Shown: positions 42,105 through 53,463 of the stretch, piece after piece
Layout: every line of letters starts with the position of its first letter
How positions within the stretch are numbered: the stretch's first letter is position 1
Source of the DNA: Alphaproteobacteria bacterium
Lineage (GTDB): Bacteria; Pseudomonadota; Alphaproteobacteria; SHVP01
Length of the DNA: 64,000 nucleotides
NCBI GenBank assembly: GCA_016869765.1
Contig: VGES01000011.1
Location: 1 to 64,000, forward strand
Direction of reading: 5' to 3'
The notes under the pieces: model-generated
Told to the model about the DNA's origin: nothing
Database searches by the model: none
The model's input: the letters and a program-made list of their open reading frames with translations, nothing else
Translations under genes and position numbers: made by a program

Positions 42105-42391
42105 TACAGGCCCTCGACGGCGATGGCGCGCGAGTTCGAGGCGCGGAGGCGCTGGGCGAGCAGCGGACGATATTCGGGCGAATCGTAGAAGCGCTTTAGC
42201 GCCGCCATGTCGGCGAATTCGATCACCACGAAACGATGGGGTTTCCAGTCGCCTTCGAGCGTTTCGTGCCGACCGCCGCGAACGAGAAACCGGCCGCCGT
42301 ACTTGGCGAGAACCGCTCCGGTCTGGGACCGGTAGGCGTCATAGGTCACCTGATCGGTGACCTCGACATCGACCATCAGGTAGGCAGCCAT
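42104..42391 (-). CDS. DUF1330 family protein
   Basis: 95-aa ferredoxin-like alpha/beta protein typical of DUF1330: AYLMVDVEVTDQVTYDAYR, LAKYGGRFLVRGG and HRFVVIEFADMAALKRFYDS. Members are dimeric and of unknown role, distantly related to antibiotic-biosynthesis monooxygenase folds. Coupled with phhB downstream (1-base overlap) and 1 base from the GFA gene upstream. Confidence 0.88.
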   Translation of the reverse strand: MAAYLMVDVEVTDQVTYDAYRSQTGAVLAKYGGRFLVRGGRHETLEGDWKPHRFVVIEFADMAALKRFYDSPEYRPLLAQRLRASNSRAIAVEGL

Positions 42392-42392
42392 G

Positions 42393-42896
42393 TCATTCTC
42401 CTTGCCAAAGACCGTGGCGGCGGTGCCAGGCCTCGATGGACTCTTTTGGATACACGCCGAAACGTTTCTGCCGCCCGTGTCGTGGCACGGCGAGCCAGCG
42501 CGGCTTGTAGTCGAGCATGATGTGTACCGTTTCTGGCGGCGTGGGCAACGGCGTGTCGACCGCCGAGGCAAACGGGTGGACGAGTTCTGGCCAACGGGGA
42601 TCGTAGACCCATAGGGCACTGCCGCAACACCCACAGAAGTGGCGGCGCGCCGGACTCAATCCCCGGGCCCGGCGACCGCCATGCTCCGTCTTGCGCCGAG
42701 CCACCCGATAGACCTTGAGATACCGACGGCCACGCACTTCCAGCGTGGCCGAGTCGCCCGACAGGTTGATACCGTACCCGCCCGACCCCGCGGTTTTGCG
42801 GCAGATGCCGCAATAGCAGCGCATGAACGGGTGGGGGGCGTGGGATTCGACGCTGAAGCGAACACGTCCGCAATGGCAACTGCCGGTGAGTTTCAT
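42393..42896 (-). CDS. GFA (glutathione-dependent formaldehyde-activating/CENP-V-like) zinc protein
   Basis: 167-aa zinc-binding protein of the Gfa family. Cysteine sites: SCHCGRVRF, RCYCGICRKTAG and FCGCCGSALWVY. Despite the family name most members do not activate formaldehyde. Residues about 125-160 are a longer than usual C-terminal tail (MLDYKPRWLAVP, RHGRQKRF). First gene of the GFA-DUF1330-phhB operon, divergent from the SDR genes. Confidence 0.87.
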   Translation of the reverse strand: MKLTGSCHCGRVRFSVESHAPHPFMRCYCGICRKTAGSGGYGINLSGDSATLEVRGRRYLKVYRVARRKTEHGGRRARGLSPARRHFCGCCGSALWVYDPRWPELVHPFASAVDTPLPTPPETVHIMLDYKPRWLAVPRHGRQKRFGVYPKESIEAWHRRHGLWQGE

Positions 42897-43002
42897 CGGG
42901 GTACCTCTTCCAATCCGTATCTGGCGTGCGGCCAACCGATGACGGCACCGCGGGCCCATGATAGGTAAGGAACAGGCGCCGCCAAGAGCGCCGGAGGACG
43001 GC

Positions 43003-43716
43003 ATGCCCAGCATTCTGATCACCGGGGCCAACGGCGGCCTCGGCGTCGAACTCACCCGGCAGTACAGCGCCGACGGTTGGCGGGTGCTGGCCGCTGTGCG
43101 CGACCCGGCAAGAGCGTCCGATCTCGACCCGATCGTGCGCGCCTCGGGAGGCGGGGTCACGTTGCATCGGCTCGACGTCAACGATCGTGCGCAGATCACG
43201 GCGCTGGCCAAGGACCTTGCCAGCGAATCGATCGACGTGCTGCTCAACAACGCCGGCCTGATGGAGAGCTGGGACTACACCTTCGGCAGGATCGACTACG
43301 CGCTATGGGAGCGAATTCTCCGCACGAACCTGATCGCGCCCGTCAACGTCGCGAACGCGTTTCTCGCTCATGTGGCGCGCAGCGAACGCAAGCTCGTGGT
43401 GACCCTGAGTTCCGGTCTCGGCAGCATGACCGACAACACGTGGGGCAAGCGTCTGTCGCCAGGCAGGCTCTATATGTACCGAAGTTCCAAGGCCGCGATG
43501 AACATGGCGACCAAGTGCCTGAGTTTCGACCTCAAGCCCCGCGGCGTCGCCGCCGTCGTGATCACACCGGGCCATGTCCGAACACGCATGGGCGGACCGG
43601 GCGCGCCGCTCGCCGCCGAGGAAAGCATCACCAACGTCCGTAAGGTAATCGCCGGCCTTACCCTCAAGGACAGCGGCAAGTTCTTCTTCTACACCGGCAG
43701 CGAATATCCCTGGTAA
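43003..43716 (+). CDS. Short-chain dehydrogenase/reductase (SDR), copy 1 of a tandem triplet
   Basis: 237-aa classical SDR. Nucleotide loop TGANGGLG, DVLLNNAGLM, catalytic YRSSK (Tyr/Lys) and the Ser in VTLSSGLGS; GHVRTRMGGPG follows. GGAGGA precedes the ATG by 5 bases. The longer in-frame start 15 codons upstream has no ribosome-binding site. Substrate unknown; resembles C-factor-like SDRs of unknown role. Followed by two homologous SDR genes in the same direction. Confidence 0.88.
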   Translation: MPSILITGANGGLGVELTRQYSADGWRVLAAVRDPARASDLDPIVRASGGGVTLHRLDVNDRAQITALAKDLASESIDVLLNNAGLMESWDYTFGRIDYALWERILRTNLIAPVNVANAFLAHVARSERKLVVTLSSGLGSMTDNTWGKRLSPGRLYMYRSSKAAMNMATKCLSFDLKPRGVAAVVITPGHVRTRMGGPGAPLAAEESITNVRKVIAGLTLKDSGKFFFYTGSEYPW

Positions 43717-43730
43717 CACCGGAGCACCTC

Positions 43731-44402
43731 ATGCCCACCATCTTCATCACTGGCGCCAACCGCGGTATCGGGCTCGAAGCGGCTCGGCAATTCGCGGCTT
43801 CGGGATGGAGCGTTCACGCCTGCTGCCGAAATCCGGGCAAGGCCGATGCCCTCAAGGCGATCAAGGGCGTCACCGTGCATGCCCTCGACGTCGGCGACTT
43901 CAAGGCGATCGATGGGCTCGCGGCCAAGCTTCGCGGCACTCCAGTCGATGTGTTGCTCAACAACGCCGGCATGAACGCGAGAGTCGAACTCGGCACCATC
44001 GACTACGAACGTTGGGCCGAGTTGTTCCGCGTCAACACCATGGCGCCGCTCAAGTTGTGCGAAGCCTTCGCCGAGCACATCGCCGCGTCCGGCCGCAAGC
44101 TGATCGTCAACATTTCGAGCATCATGGGCTCGATCACCCATTCCAACGGCAAGTGGTACCCCTATCGTTCGTCCAAGGCGGCGCTCAATATGGTGAGCAA
44201 GTGCCTGTCCGGCGATTGGGCATCGCGCGGTATCACCGTGATCAGCGTCCATCCCGGCTGGGTGCGCACCGACATGGGAGGACCCAACGCGTCCGTCTCG
44301 GTCGAGGACAGCGTCAAGGGCATCAAGAAGCTGATCGAAGGCGCCGGCCCGGCCGCCAACGGCCGCTTCTACCAGTACGACGGCGCCGAACTGCCGTGGT
44401 GA
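43731..44402 (+). CDS. Short-chain dehydrogenase/reductase, copy 2
   Basis: 223-aa SDR, homologous to its neighbours. TGANRGIG loop, DVLLNNAGMN, Ser in NISSIMGS, catalytic YRSSKAALNM, GWVRTDMGGPN. Starts 14 bases after copy 1 with GGAG upstream. Shorter than the typical 240-280 aa because the substrate loop is abbreviated. Confidence 0.9.
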   Translation: MPTIFITGANRGIGLEAARQFAASGWSVHACCRNPGKADALKAIKGVTVHALDVGDFKAIDGLAAKLRGTPVDVLLNNAGMNARVELGTIDYERWAELFRVNTMAPLKLCEAFAEHIAASGRKLIVNISSIMGSITHSNGKWYPYRSSKAALNMVSKCLSGDWASRGITVISVHPGWVRTDMGGPNASVSVEDSVKGIKKLIEGAGPAANGRFYQYDGAELPW

Positions 44403-44409
44403 GCGAGCC

Positions 44410-45129
44410 ATGCCCCGCATCCTGATCACCGGCGCCAACCGCGGTCTCGGGCTCGGTGTCGCCAGAATTCTCGCCCGGCGCGGTTGGCAGGTTCATGCCA
44501 CCTGCCGAAATCCGGCGAAGGCCGAGGCCCTCGCCGCCCTCGCCAAGGACACCGGTCGTGTCACCGTCCATGCTCTGGAAGTTACGGATTTTCCGGGGAT
44601 CGAGCGGCTGGGCCGGGAACTCGCCGATGCGGCCATCGACGTGCTGCTCAACAACGCCGGCATAATGAACGCCTCGCAGCGCACGTTCGATCGTGGTTCG
44701 AATGCGCATGGTCTCGGGCAATTCGACGATGACGAATGGATGCAGGTGCTGCGAGTCAACACCATGGCGCCGCTGAAGATGGCAGAGGTGTTCGTCGAGC
44801 ACGTCGCACGCAGCGATCGTAAGGTCATGGCGACCATTTCCTCGATCATGGGCTCGATCGGCGAACTCAACGCCGGACGCTGGTACCCCTATCGCACATC
44901 GAAGACCGCCGTGAACATGGTGATGCGCAACCTCGCCGCCGACTTGAAGCCGCGTGGCATCGCCGCGATCGCGATTCATCCCGGATGGGTGCGCACCGAA
45001 ATGGGTGGACCCAGCGCCGCCGTCTCGATCGAAGACAGCACGTCGGGTTTGGCCGAGGTGATCGAGCGCGCCTCGTTTGCCGACTCGGGCAAGTTCCTCA
45101 CGTGGCAAGGCAAGGAGATGGCCTGGTAG
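44410..45129 (+). CDS. Short-chain dehydrogenase/reductase, copy 3
   Basis: 239-aa SDR. TGANRGLG, DVLLNNAGIM, TISSIMGSIG and YRTSKTAVNMV with GWVRTEMGGPS; Ser/Tyr/Lys all present. Starts 7 bases after copy 2. Copies 2 and 3 share more (SSIMGSI, HPGWVRT) than either shares with copy 1, pointing to a later duplication. Confidence 0.9.
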   Translation: MPRILITGANRGLGLGVARILARRGWQVHATCRNPAKAEALAALAKDTGRVTVHALEVTDFPGIERLGRELADAAIDVLLNNAGIMNASQRTFDRGSNAHGLGQFDDDEWMQVLRVNTMAPLKMAEVFVEHVARSDRKVMATISSIMGSIGELNAGRWYPYRTSKTAVNMVMRNLAADLKPRGIAAIAIHPGWVRTEMGGPSAAVSIEDSTSGLAEVIERASFADSGKFLTWQGKEMAW

Positions 45130-45198
45130 GAAGACAACGGATCGCCGACCTTGGGGCGGTCGGCTAGAGTCGTTGGTGGTGCAGCGACGGAGGAACCC

Positions 45199-46041
45199 AT
45201 GGCACGACCGCACATCGAATTCATTCAGGCGCAGGCGTTGCCCTGGAGCAATGGGCTCTACGGCAGCGGTCGCGCTGACGTCGAGTCGAAGATCCTCAGC
45301 CTTGATTCGACGACCAAAGCCTCGACCGGCATCGTGCGTTATCCGGCCGGCTGGTCACGCCCGACGGCCGAGCACCTCACGGTCGACGAAGAATTCCTGG
45401 TGCTGGACGGCGTGATCGAGATCAACGGCCAGCGCTACCACGAGTACTGCTACGCCAATCTGCCCGCTGGTTACGTGCGGCGTACGGCGTCGAGCACGCC
45501 GGGCGCGGTGCTGCTCAGCATGTTTTCGGGCGAACCCAGGGTCGTGGCCGGTGACCGGGGTCCAACGGTCGATCGCCGCAAACTGGTGGCGTTCATCGAT
45601 GCCTATGCGCAGCCGTGGGGCGGCGCCGAGGACGTCGGAAACCCGGGCCTCAAGGAACTCGGGGTCCGGGCCAAGTGGCTGCGCCGTGATCCGGACACCG
45701 GCGAGGAAACCTACATGCTCGCGATGCTGCCGTGGACCGAGGAGCGCACCGAGACCCATCCCGTGGTTCAGGAGATGTTTCTCTTGTCCGGCGAGCTGGC
45801 TGGCGGCTCGGTCGGCATGATGCAGCCGGGCGGGTACTTCTGGCGGCCGGAGGACAAGATTCACGGCCCCTTCACGTCGCGCACCGGCAACCTCGTGTTC
45901 ATGCGCGCCATGGGCGGCAGGCTGGCCACCACGTTCCACGGGCGCAAGGCCGCGACCCATTCGCCCGCGTTCAACCCGATCCTGCCGCCGGAACTGAGGT
46001 CCTACGCCAAGGCGCCGGCGCCGACGATCAGTCGCTACTGA
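45199..46041 (+). CDS. Double-cupin protein, DUF4437-like
   Basis: 280-aa bicupin. First beta-barrel about 45-110 (EHLTVDEEFLVLDGVIEINGQRY), second about 165-250 (HPVVQEMFLLSGELAGGSVG, PGGYFWRPEDKIHGPF). The His/Glu metal ligands are present in both barrels (EHLTVDEE; HPVVQEM...H). GGAGGA precedes the ATG. Probably an oxygenase- or isomerase-like metalloprotein; function unassigned. Same direction as the SDR genes, 70 bases downstream of them, and its stop overlaps the convergent puuE stop by 7 bases. Confidence 0.75.
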   Translation: MARPHIEFIQAQALPWSNGLYGSGRADVESKILSLDSTTKASTGIVRYPAGWSRPTAEHLTVDEEFLVLDGVIEINGQRYHEYCYANLPAGYVRRTASSTPGAVLLSMFSGEPRVVAGDRGPTVDRRKLVAFIDAYAQPWGGAEDVGNPGLKELGVRAKWLRRDPDTGEETYMLAMLPWTEERTETHPVVQEMFLLSGELAGGSVGMMQPGGYFWRPEDKIHGPFTSRTGNLVFMRAMGGRLATTFHGRKAATHSPAFNPILPPELRSYAKAPAPTISRY

Positions 46042-46967
46042 CGCTTCTGGTAGGGAAAGTACTTGCGCCAGTGTCGCGCGATTTCGTCGCGCCGACAGAC
46101 CCACACCTGTTCGTGCCCGCGCGCGTATTCGATGAAACGCTTGAGGGCGGCGAGCCGCCCCGGGCGTCCGACCACGCGCGGATGGAGGCCGACCGACATC
46201 ATCTTGGGTGCGGTTGCCCCTTCTTCGTAGAGCACATCGAAGGTGTCCTTCATCGTGTTGAAGAACTGGTCCCCGGCGGTAAAACCGCCGGCGATCGTGA
46301 AGCGCATGTCGTTGACCTCGAGCGAGTAGGGGATCACCAGGACGGGATGGCCGGCCTCTTCGACCCAATAGGGGAGATCGTCGGCATAGGAGTCCGAGTC
46401 GTAGAGGAAGCCGCCCTCCTCCGCTGCTAGGCGCCGCGAATTCAAACTGCCACGACCGGCGAACCAACCGTAGGGGCGATCGCCTGTGGTCTTGCGAATC
46501 GCCTCGATCGCCAGCGTCATGTGGCGCTTCTCTTCCGCCTCGCTGAAATCGCTGTAGTCGATCCAGCGATAGCCGTGGGTGGCGATTTCATGACCGCCGT
46601 CGGCCATCGCCTTGGCGGCAACGGGATTGAGTTCCATCGCCTGGCCAACGGCATAGACCGTGCACTTGACGTCGAAGCGGTCGAACAGCCGCAGGATGCG
46701 CCAGATCCCGGCGCGCGATCCGTAGTCGTAGGTCGATTCGGTGAGGAGGTTGCGCACCCCCTCGCGGGCCGCGAACGTCGCATGGCCGGGGACCTCGGTC
46801 ATCAGCCCCTCGGAGTGTTTGTCGCCGTTGAGGATCGAGTGCTCCGCACCCTCTTCGTAGTTGATGACGAAGTTGATCGCGATTCGAGCCTCGCCCGGCC
46901 AATGCGGGTTGGGCGGGTTCGGTCCATAACCGATGAAGTCGCGTGCGTACGGGGTCTTGGCCCTCAT
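46035..46967 (-). CDS. puuE: Polysaccharide-deacetylase-family protein, PuuE-type (putative allantoinase)
   Basis: 310-aa NodB-fold protein. INYEEGAEHSILNGD and THGYRWIDYSDFSEAEEKRH match the metal-independent PuuE allantoinase/chitin-deacetylase-like subfamily; PYGWFAGRGSLNSR and VGLHPRVVGRPGRL are further family segments. A role in purine catabolism (allantoin to allantoate) is expected but no uric-acid genes are adjacent. The ATG at 46967 follows a perfect palindrome 20 bases upstream; an extension reading through the palindrome is rejected. Confidence 0.8.
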   Translation of the reverse strand: MRAKTPYARDFIGYGPNPPNPHWPGEARIAINFVINYEEGAEHSILNGDKHSEGLMTEVPGHATFAAREGVRNLLTESTYDYGSRAGIWRILRLFDRFDVKCTVYAVGQAMELNPVAAKAMADGGHEIATHGYRWIDYSDFSEAEEKRHMTLAIEAIRKTTGDRPYGWFAGRGSLNSRRLAAEEGGFLYDSDSYADDLPYWVEEAGHPVLVIPYSLEVNDMRFTIAGGFTAGDQFFNTMKDTFDVLYEEGATAPKMMSVGLHPRVVGRPGRLAALKRFIEYARGHEQVWVCRRDEIARHWRKYFPYQKRQ

Positions 46968-46996
46968 TGGTCCCTCCGATCGTGATGTTGTATACA
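46968..46996 (+). promoter_or_regulatory. Putative promoter of the RHH/ParE toxin-antitoxin operon
   Basis: -35 TTGGTC (46968-46973), 17 bases, -10 TATACA (46991-46996). The -10 is inside the palindrome at 46987; the -35 abuts the divergent puuE start codon. Confidence 0.4.
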
Positions 46997-46998
46997 AC
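46987..46998. promoter_or_regulatory. Palindromic operator GTTGTATACAAC
   Basis: Perfect 12-base palindrome between the divergent puuE and antitoxin genes, overlapping the antitoxin -10 box. TTGTA-TACAA half-sites are known for several GntR/FCD regulators, and RHH antitoxins also bind small palindromes, so either regulator could act here. Confidence 0.5.
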
Positions 46999-47043
46999 GC
47001 AATCAACGCATACCATGGCCAAACCCTCCATTGGATTCGGGGA

Positions 47044-47319
47044 ATGGGCATGCCACCAACCGTCACTCTATCGTTCCGCGTCGCGGAAGAGGATGCCAAG
47101 CGGCTCGACCAGTTGGCGCAGGCCACCGATCGCCCGCGGTCCTGGCACCTCGAAAAGGCCCTGAGCGCCTACATCGCGGAACAGGCCTGGCAAGTGGCCC
47201 AGATTCATCGCGGGATCGCGGACCTCGACGCGGGTCGCTCGGTACCGCACGACAGAGTCTCCGCTTGGCTCCGAACATGGGGCACCAAAGCTGAGGGCCA
47301 GCCACCCGATGAAGATTAG
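47044..47319 (+). CDS. Ribbon-helix-helix antitoxin (CopG/ParD type)
   Basis: 91-aa antitoxin with an N-terminal RHH domain: TVTLSFRVAEEDAKRLDQLA beta strand and helix, RPRSWHLEKALSAYIAEQ. The C-terminal part (WQVAQIHRGIADLDAG...) is the toxin-binding tail. ATG at 47044 or 47050. Overlaps the ParE gene by 11 bases. Confidence 0.88.
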   Translation: MGMPPTVTLSFRVAEEDAKRLDQLAQATDRPRSWHLEKALSAYIAEQAWQVAQIHRGIADLDAGRSVPHDRVSAWLRTWGTKAEGQPPDED

Positions 47320-47596
47320 GTGGTCGAAGCGCGCGATCGAGGACCTAACAGCGATCCGCCGTTACATCGCCGCGGACAACCCACGGGCGGCCCAGCAGGT
47401 CGCCAGGGCCATTGCGGTCGGTGCCGAGAATTTGTCGGCGCACCCCCAGATTGGCCGCCCAAGCCACGTGCCCAACGTCCGCGAACTCATCGTACCAGGA
47501 CTGCCGTATCTCATCGCCTACCGCGTGCGCGAGGACACCATCGAGATTATTGCGATCCTGCATGGCGCTCGCGATCGGACGAACGTCAGCCTGTAA
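47309..47596 (+). CDS. ParE/RelE-family toxin
   Basis: 95-aa ParE toxin: KIRWSKRAIEDLTAIRRYIAADNPRAA, QIGRPSHVPNVRELIVPGLPYLIAYRV (quoted in part) and ILHGARDR at the end, as in gyrase-targeting ParE. Paired with the RHH antitoxin just upstream (11-base overlap). Converges on metH with 5 bases between the stops. Confidence 0.9.
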   Translation: MKIRWSKRAIEDLTAIRRYIAADNPRAAQQVARAIAVGAENLSAHPQIGRPSHVPNVRELIVPGLPYLIAYRVREDTIEIIAILHGARDRTNVSL

Positions 47597-47601
47597 CCCC
47601 C

Positions 47602-51287
<3,686 letters not shown>

Positions 51288-51291
<4 letters not shown>

Positions 51292-52199
51292 GAGTTGGCC
51301 TTCTGCACGATCGGCCGCAGCCCCAGGATGTGGGAGATCGCGTAGGTCAGGTCCGCCCGATTGAGCGTGTAGAAGTGGAACTCACCGATGCCTGCAGCCT
51401 GCAGCCGCCGGCACTGTTCGGCGGCAATCGTGGCCCCGACGAGCTTGCGCGTCTCCGCGTCCTGTTCGAGCCCCTCGAACAGGCGCGACAGCCATCCCGG
51501 CACGCGAGCGCCGATCGCTTCGCAGAAACCACGCGCGGCGGCGAAATTGGTGACCGGCATGATGCCGGGCACAATCGGAATGGTGATGCCAGCGGCACGA
51601 ACGCGATCGAGCCAGCGCAAATAGTTGTCGATATCGAAAAAGAGTTGTGTGATCAGCCGATTGGCGCCGGCGTCGACCTTACGCTTGAGGAAATCGATGG
51701 CGGCGGCCGGGCTCGGTGCATCGGCATGGACCTCGGGGTAGGCCGCAGCGCTGATCTCGAAGGCCGCGATACGACGCAGGCCGGCGATCAACTCGACAGA
51801 GTTCTGGTAGCTGTCGGGATGGGGCGTGAAATTCTTGACGTCCTTGGGCGGATCGCCGCGCAGCGCCACGATGTGACGCACGCCGGCTTGCCAGTATTCG
51901 TGGGCGATGGCATCGACCTCGCTACGGCTGGCGCCAACGCAGGTTAGGTGCGCCGCGGGCACAAGCGAGGTCTCTTCGAGGATGCGCACGACCGTGGTGT
52001 GGGTTCGCTCGCGCGTCGTCCCGCCGGCCCCGTAGGTCACGGAGACGAAGCGCGGCGCGAGGGGTTCCAGCCGGCGGATCGCCTCCCAGAGCTGATCCGC
52101 CATCTTCTCGGTCTTGGGCGGGAAGAATTCGAAGGACACCGCCGGTGCCGCCGCCGTGTTGGCATCGGTGATCAGGCCCAATGGATGCAATCCGGTCAT
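51288..52199 (-). CDS. metF: 5,10-methylenetetrahydrofolate reductase MetF
   Basis: Flavoprotein producing 5-methyl-THF for MetH, 303 aa. [11 protein letters not shown] at the N-terminus, [35 protein letters not shown] and [11 protein letters not shown] are MetF signatures. Both ends overlap neighbours by ATGA, so the regulator-methyltransferase, metF and metH are translated in a coupled manner. Confidence 0.97.
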
Positions 52200-53173
52200 G
52201 GGCGCCGCCCTCGCGTGGCCGACGGTTTGACGGCGGTCCAAATCGTTACGGTCAACGGATTTCCCTCGAGGTGAATGGGGCGCTCAGGCTTGAGACCCGC
52301 GGCCGCACACCACTCCGCCACCTCGGGGTCGGCGAAGCCAAGCCGACGGTGTGCGTGTTCCTCGCGCAGGCTTTCGATGTCGTGGGGTGCGAAATCGACG
52401 ACGATCAGCTGCCCACCCGGGCGCAAGACCCGCGCCCCGTCGCTGATCGCCGCGGCCGGCTCCTCCGCGAAGTGCAGAACCTGATGGTAGGTCACGAGGT
52501 CGATCGAGGCCTCCGCCAGCGGCAGGCTGTACATGTCGGCCAGACGCACCTGGCAGTTGTCGAGGCCGAGTCGTTCGATATTGGCCCGCGCCAACGCGAG
52601 CATTTCGCGGGAGAGATCGATCCCGGTGGCGTTCGCGACGCGCGGCCCGAACAGCTCGAGCATACGCCCGGTGCCGGTGCCGACATCGAGCATGTCGTGG
52701 GCCGGGCGCTTGGCCACGAGGTCCTCAAGCACGCGCTCGACGTCGACCTCCGGCACATAGAGCGATCGGATCTCGTTCCACCGCACGGCATTCTTTCGGA
52801 AGTACGCATTCGCTGCTTCGGCGCGCTGACGCTTGATGGCCGCCAACCGCATCAGGTCGCCCTCGACCACGTCGTCGCCGGCGGGGACCAGGTCCGCAAG
52901 CGTGCGAGCGAGTGGCGCATTCAGCCCGGTGCGCGCGATTCGGTAGAGCACCCACGATCCTTCGCGCAGCCGCTCGAGGAGGCCCGATTCACACAGCAGT
53001 TTCAGATGCCGAGAGACGCGCGGCTGGCTCTGGCCCAGAATGTGGGTCAGGTCGCTGACCGTGAGTTCCGACCGTGCCGTCAGGGCAAGGAGGCGCATGC
53101 GCGTGGGCTCGCCAGCCGCTTTCAAGGCGGCCAGCAAGGGCTCCATCGCGCTCGGCTTGGCGTCCCCAACCAT
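52196..53173 (-). CDS. ArsR-family regulator fused to SAM-dependent methyltransferase
   Basis: 325-aa two-domain protein. N-terminal ArsR winged helix (about 10-85): EPTRMRLLALTARSELTVSDL, SQPRVSRHLKLLCESGLLERLR recognition helix. C-terminal class I methyltransferase (about 140-290): LDVGTGTGRMLELFG motif I, DNCQVRLADMYSLPLAEAS and RVLRPGGQLIVVDF. Such fusions upstream of metF/metH are known in alphaproteobacteria and are candidates for SAH/SAM-sensing repressors of the methionine cycle (SahR-like). The ArsR domain lacks an obvious cysteine metal site. Start ATG directly after an inverted repeat. Confidence 0.88.
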   Translation of the reverse strand: MVGDAKPSAMEPLLAALKAAGEPTRMRLLALTARSELTVSDLTHILGQSQPRVSRHLKLLCESGLLERLREGSWVLYRIARTGLNAPLARTLADLVPAGDDVVEGDLMRLAAIKRQRAEAANAYFRKNAVRWNEIRSLYVPEVDVERVLEDLVAKRPAHDMLDVGTGTGRMLELFGPRVANATGIDLSREMLALARANIERLGLDNCQVRLADMYSLPLAEASIDLVTYHQVLHFAEEPAAAISDGARVLRPGGQLIVVDFAPHDIESLREEHAHRRLGFADPEVAEWCAAAGLKPERPIHLEGNPLTVTIWTAVKPSATRGRRP

Positions 53174-53176
53174 GAG

Positions 53177-53196
53177 AAAGATATAAGTATATCTTT
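53177..53196. promoter_or_regulatory. Inverted-repeat operator upstream of the ArsR-methyltransferase/metF/metH operon
   Basis: AAAGATAT (53177-53184) and ATATCTTT (53189-53196) form a perfect 8-bp inverted repeat with a 4-base spacer AAGT, starting 4 bases before the regulator's start codon, inside an AT-rich patch. Typical size and position for ArsR autorepression. Confidence 0.65.
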
Positions 53197-53325
53197 ATAT
53201 TTCAGTCAATATGGGCGCTGCGCCAAGACCTGCGTACTTTCCCGTATACGTTTGTTAAGGCTGAACAAGTAGCTTGGCACGACGGGGCGAGCGGTCGCAC
53301 CCCTCTCGCGACCGGAGGGGAAACT

Positions 53326-53463
53326 ATGCTAAGTCAACGGCTGCATCCGTCGGGGGAAGCGGTTTGCAGGCGGCACGCGAGGCGAACCAAGCGAGGATTG
53401 CCGGGGCGTGCCGTGGAGCGACGTTGGGCCGAAGTCAGGGTAGGCGGACAGTTAGTCAAATGA
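53326..53463 (+). CDS. Putative small coupled ORF (leader peptide) before mlaA
   Basis: 45-codon reading frame starting ATG at 53326, preceded by GGAGGGG 5 bases upstream, and ending at a TGA that overlaps the mlaA ATG (ATGA at 53460-53463). The peptide (starts MLSQRLHPSGEAV, Arg-rich, ends VGGQLVK) resembles no family known to me. mlaA itself lacks a well-placed ribosome-binding site, so its translation may depend on this frame. It could equally be chance in GC-rich DNA. Confidence 0.4.
   Translation: MLSQRLHPSGEAVCRRHARRTKRGLPGRAVERRWAEVRVGGQLVK

Noticed and set aside
53174-53325. Possible SAM riboswitch or B12 riboswitch upstream of the metF-metH operon
   Set aside because: The leader of the operon is only a few bases before an inverted repeat and shows no riboswitch core; regulation by the ArsR fusion explains the site.
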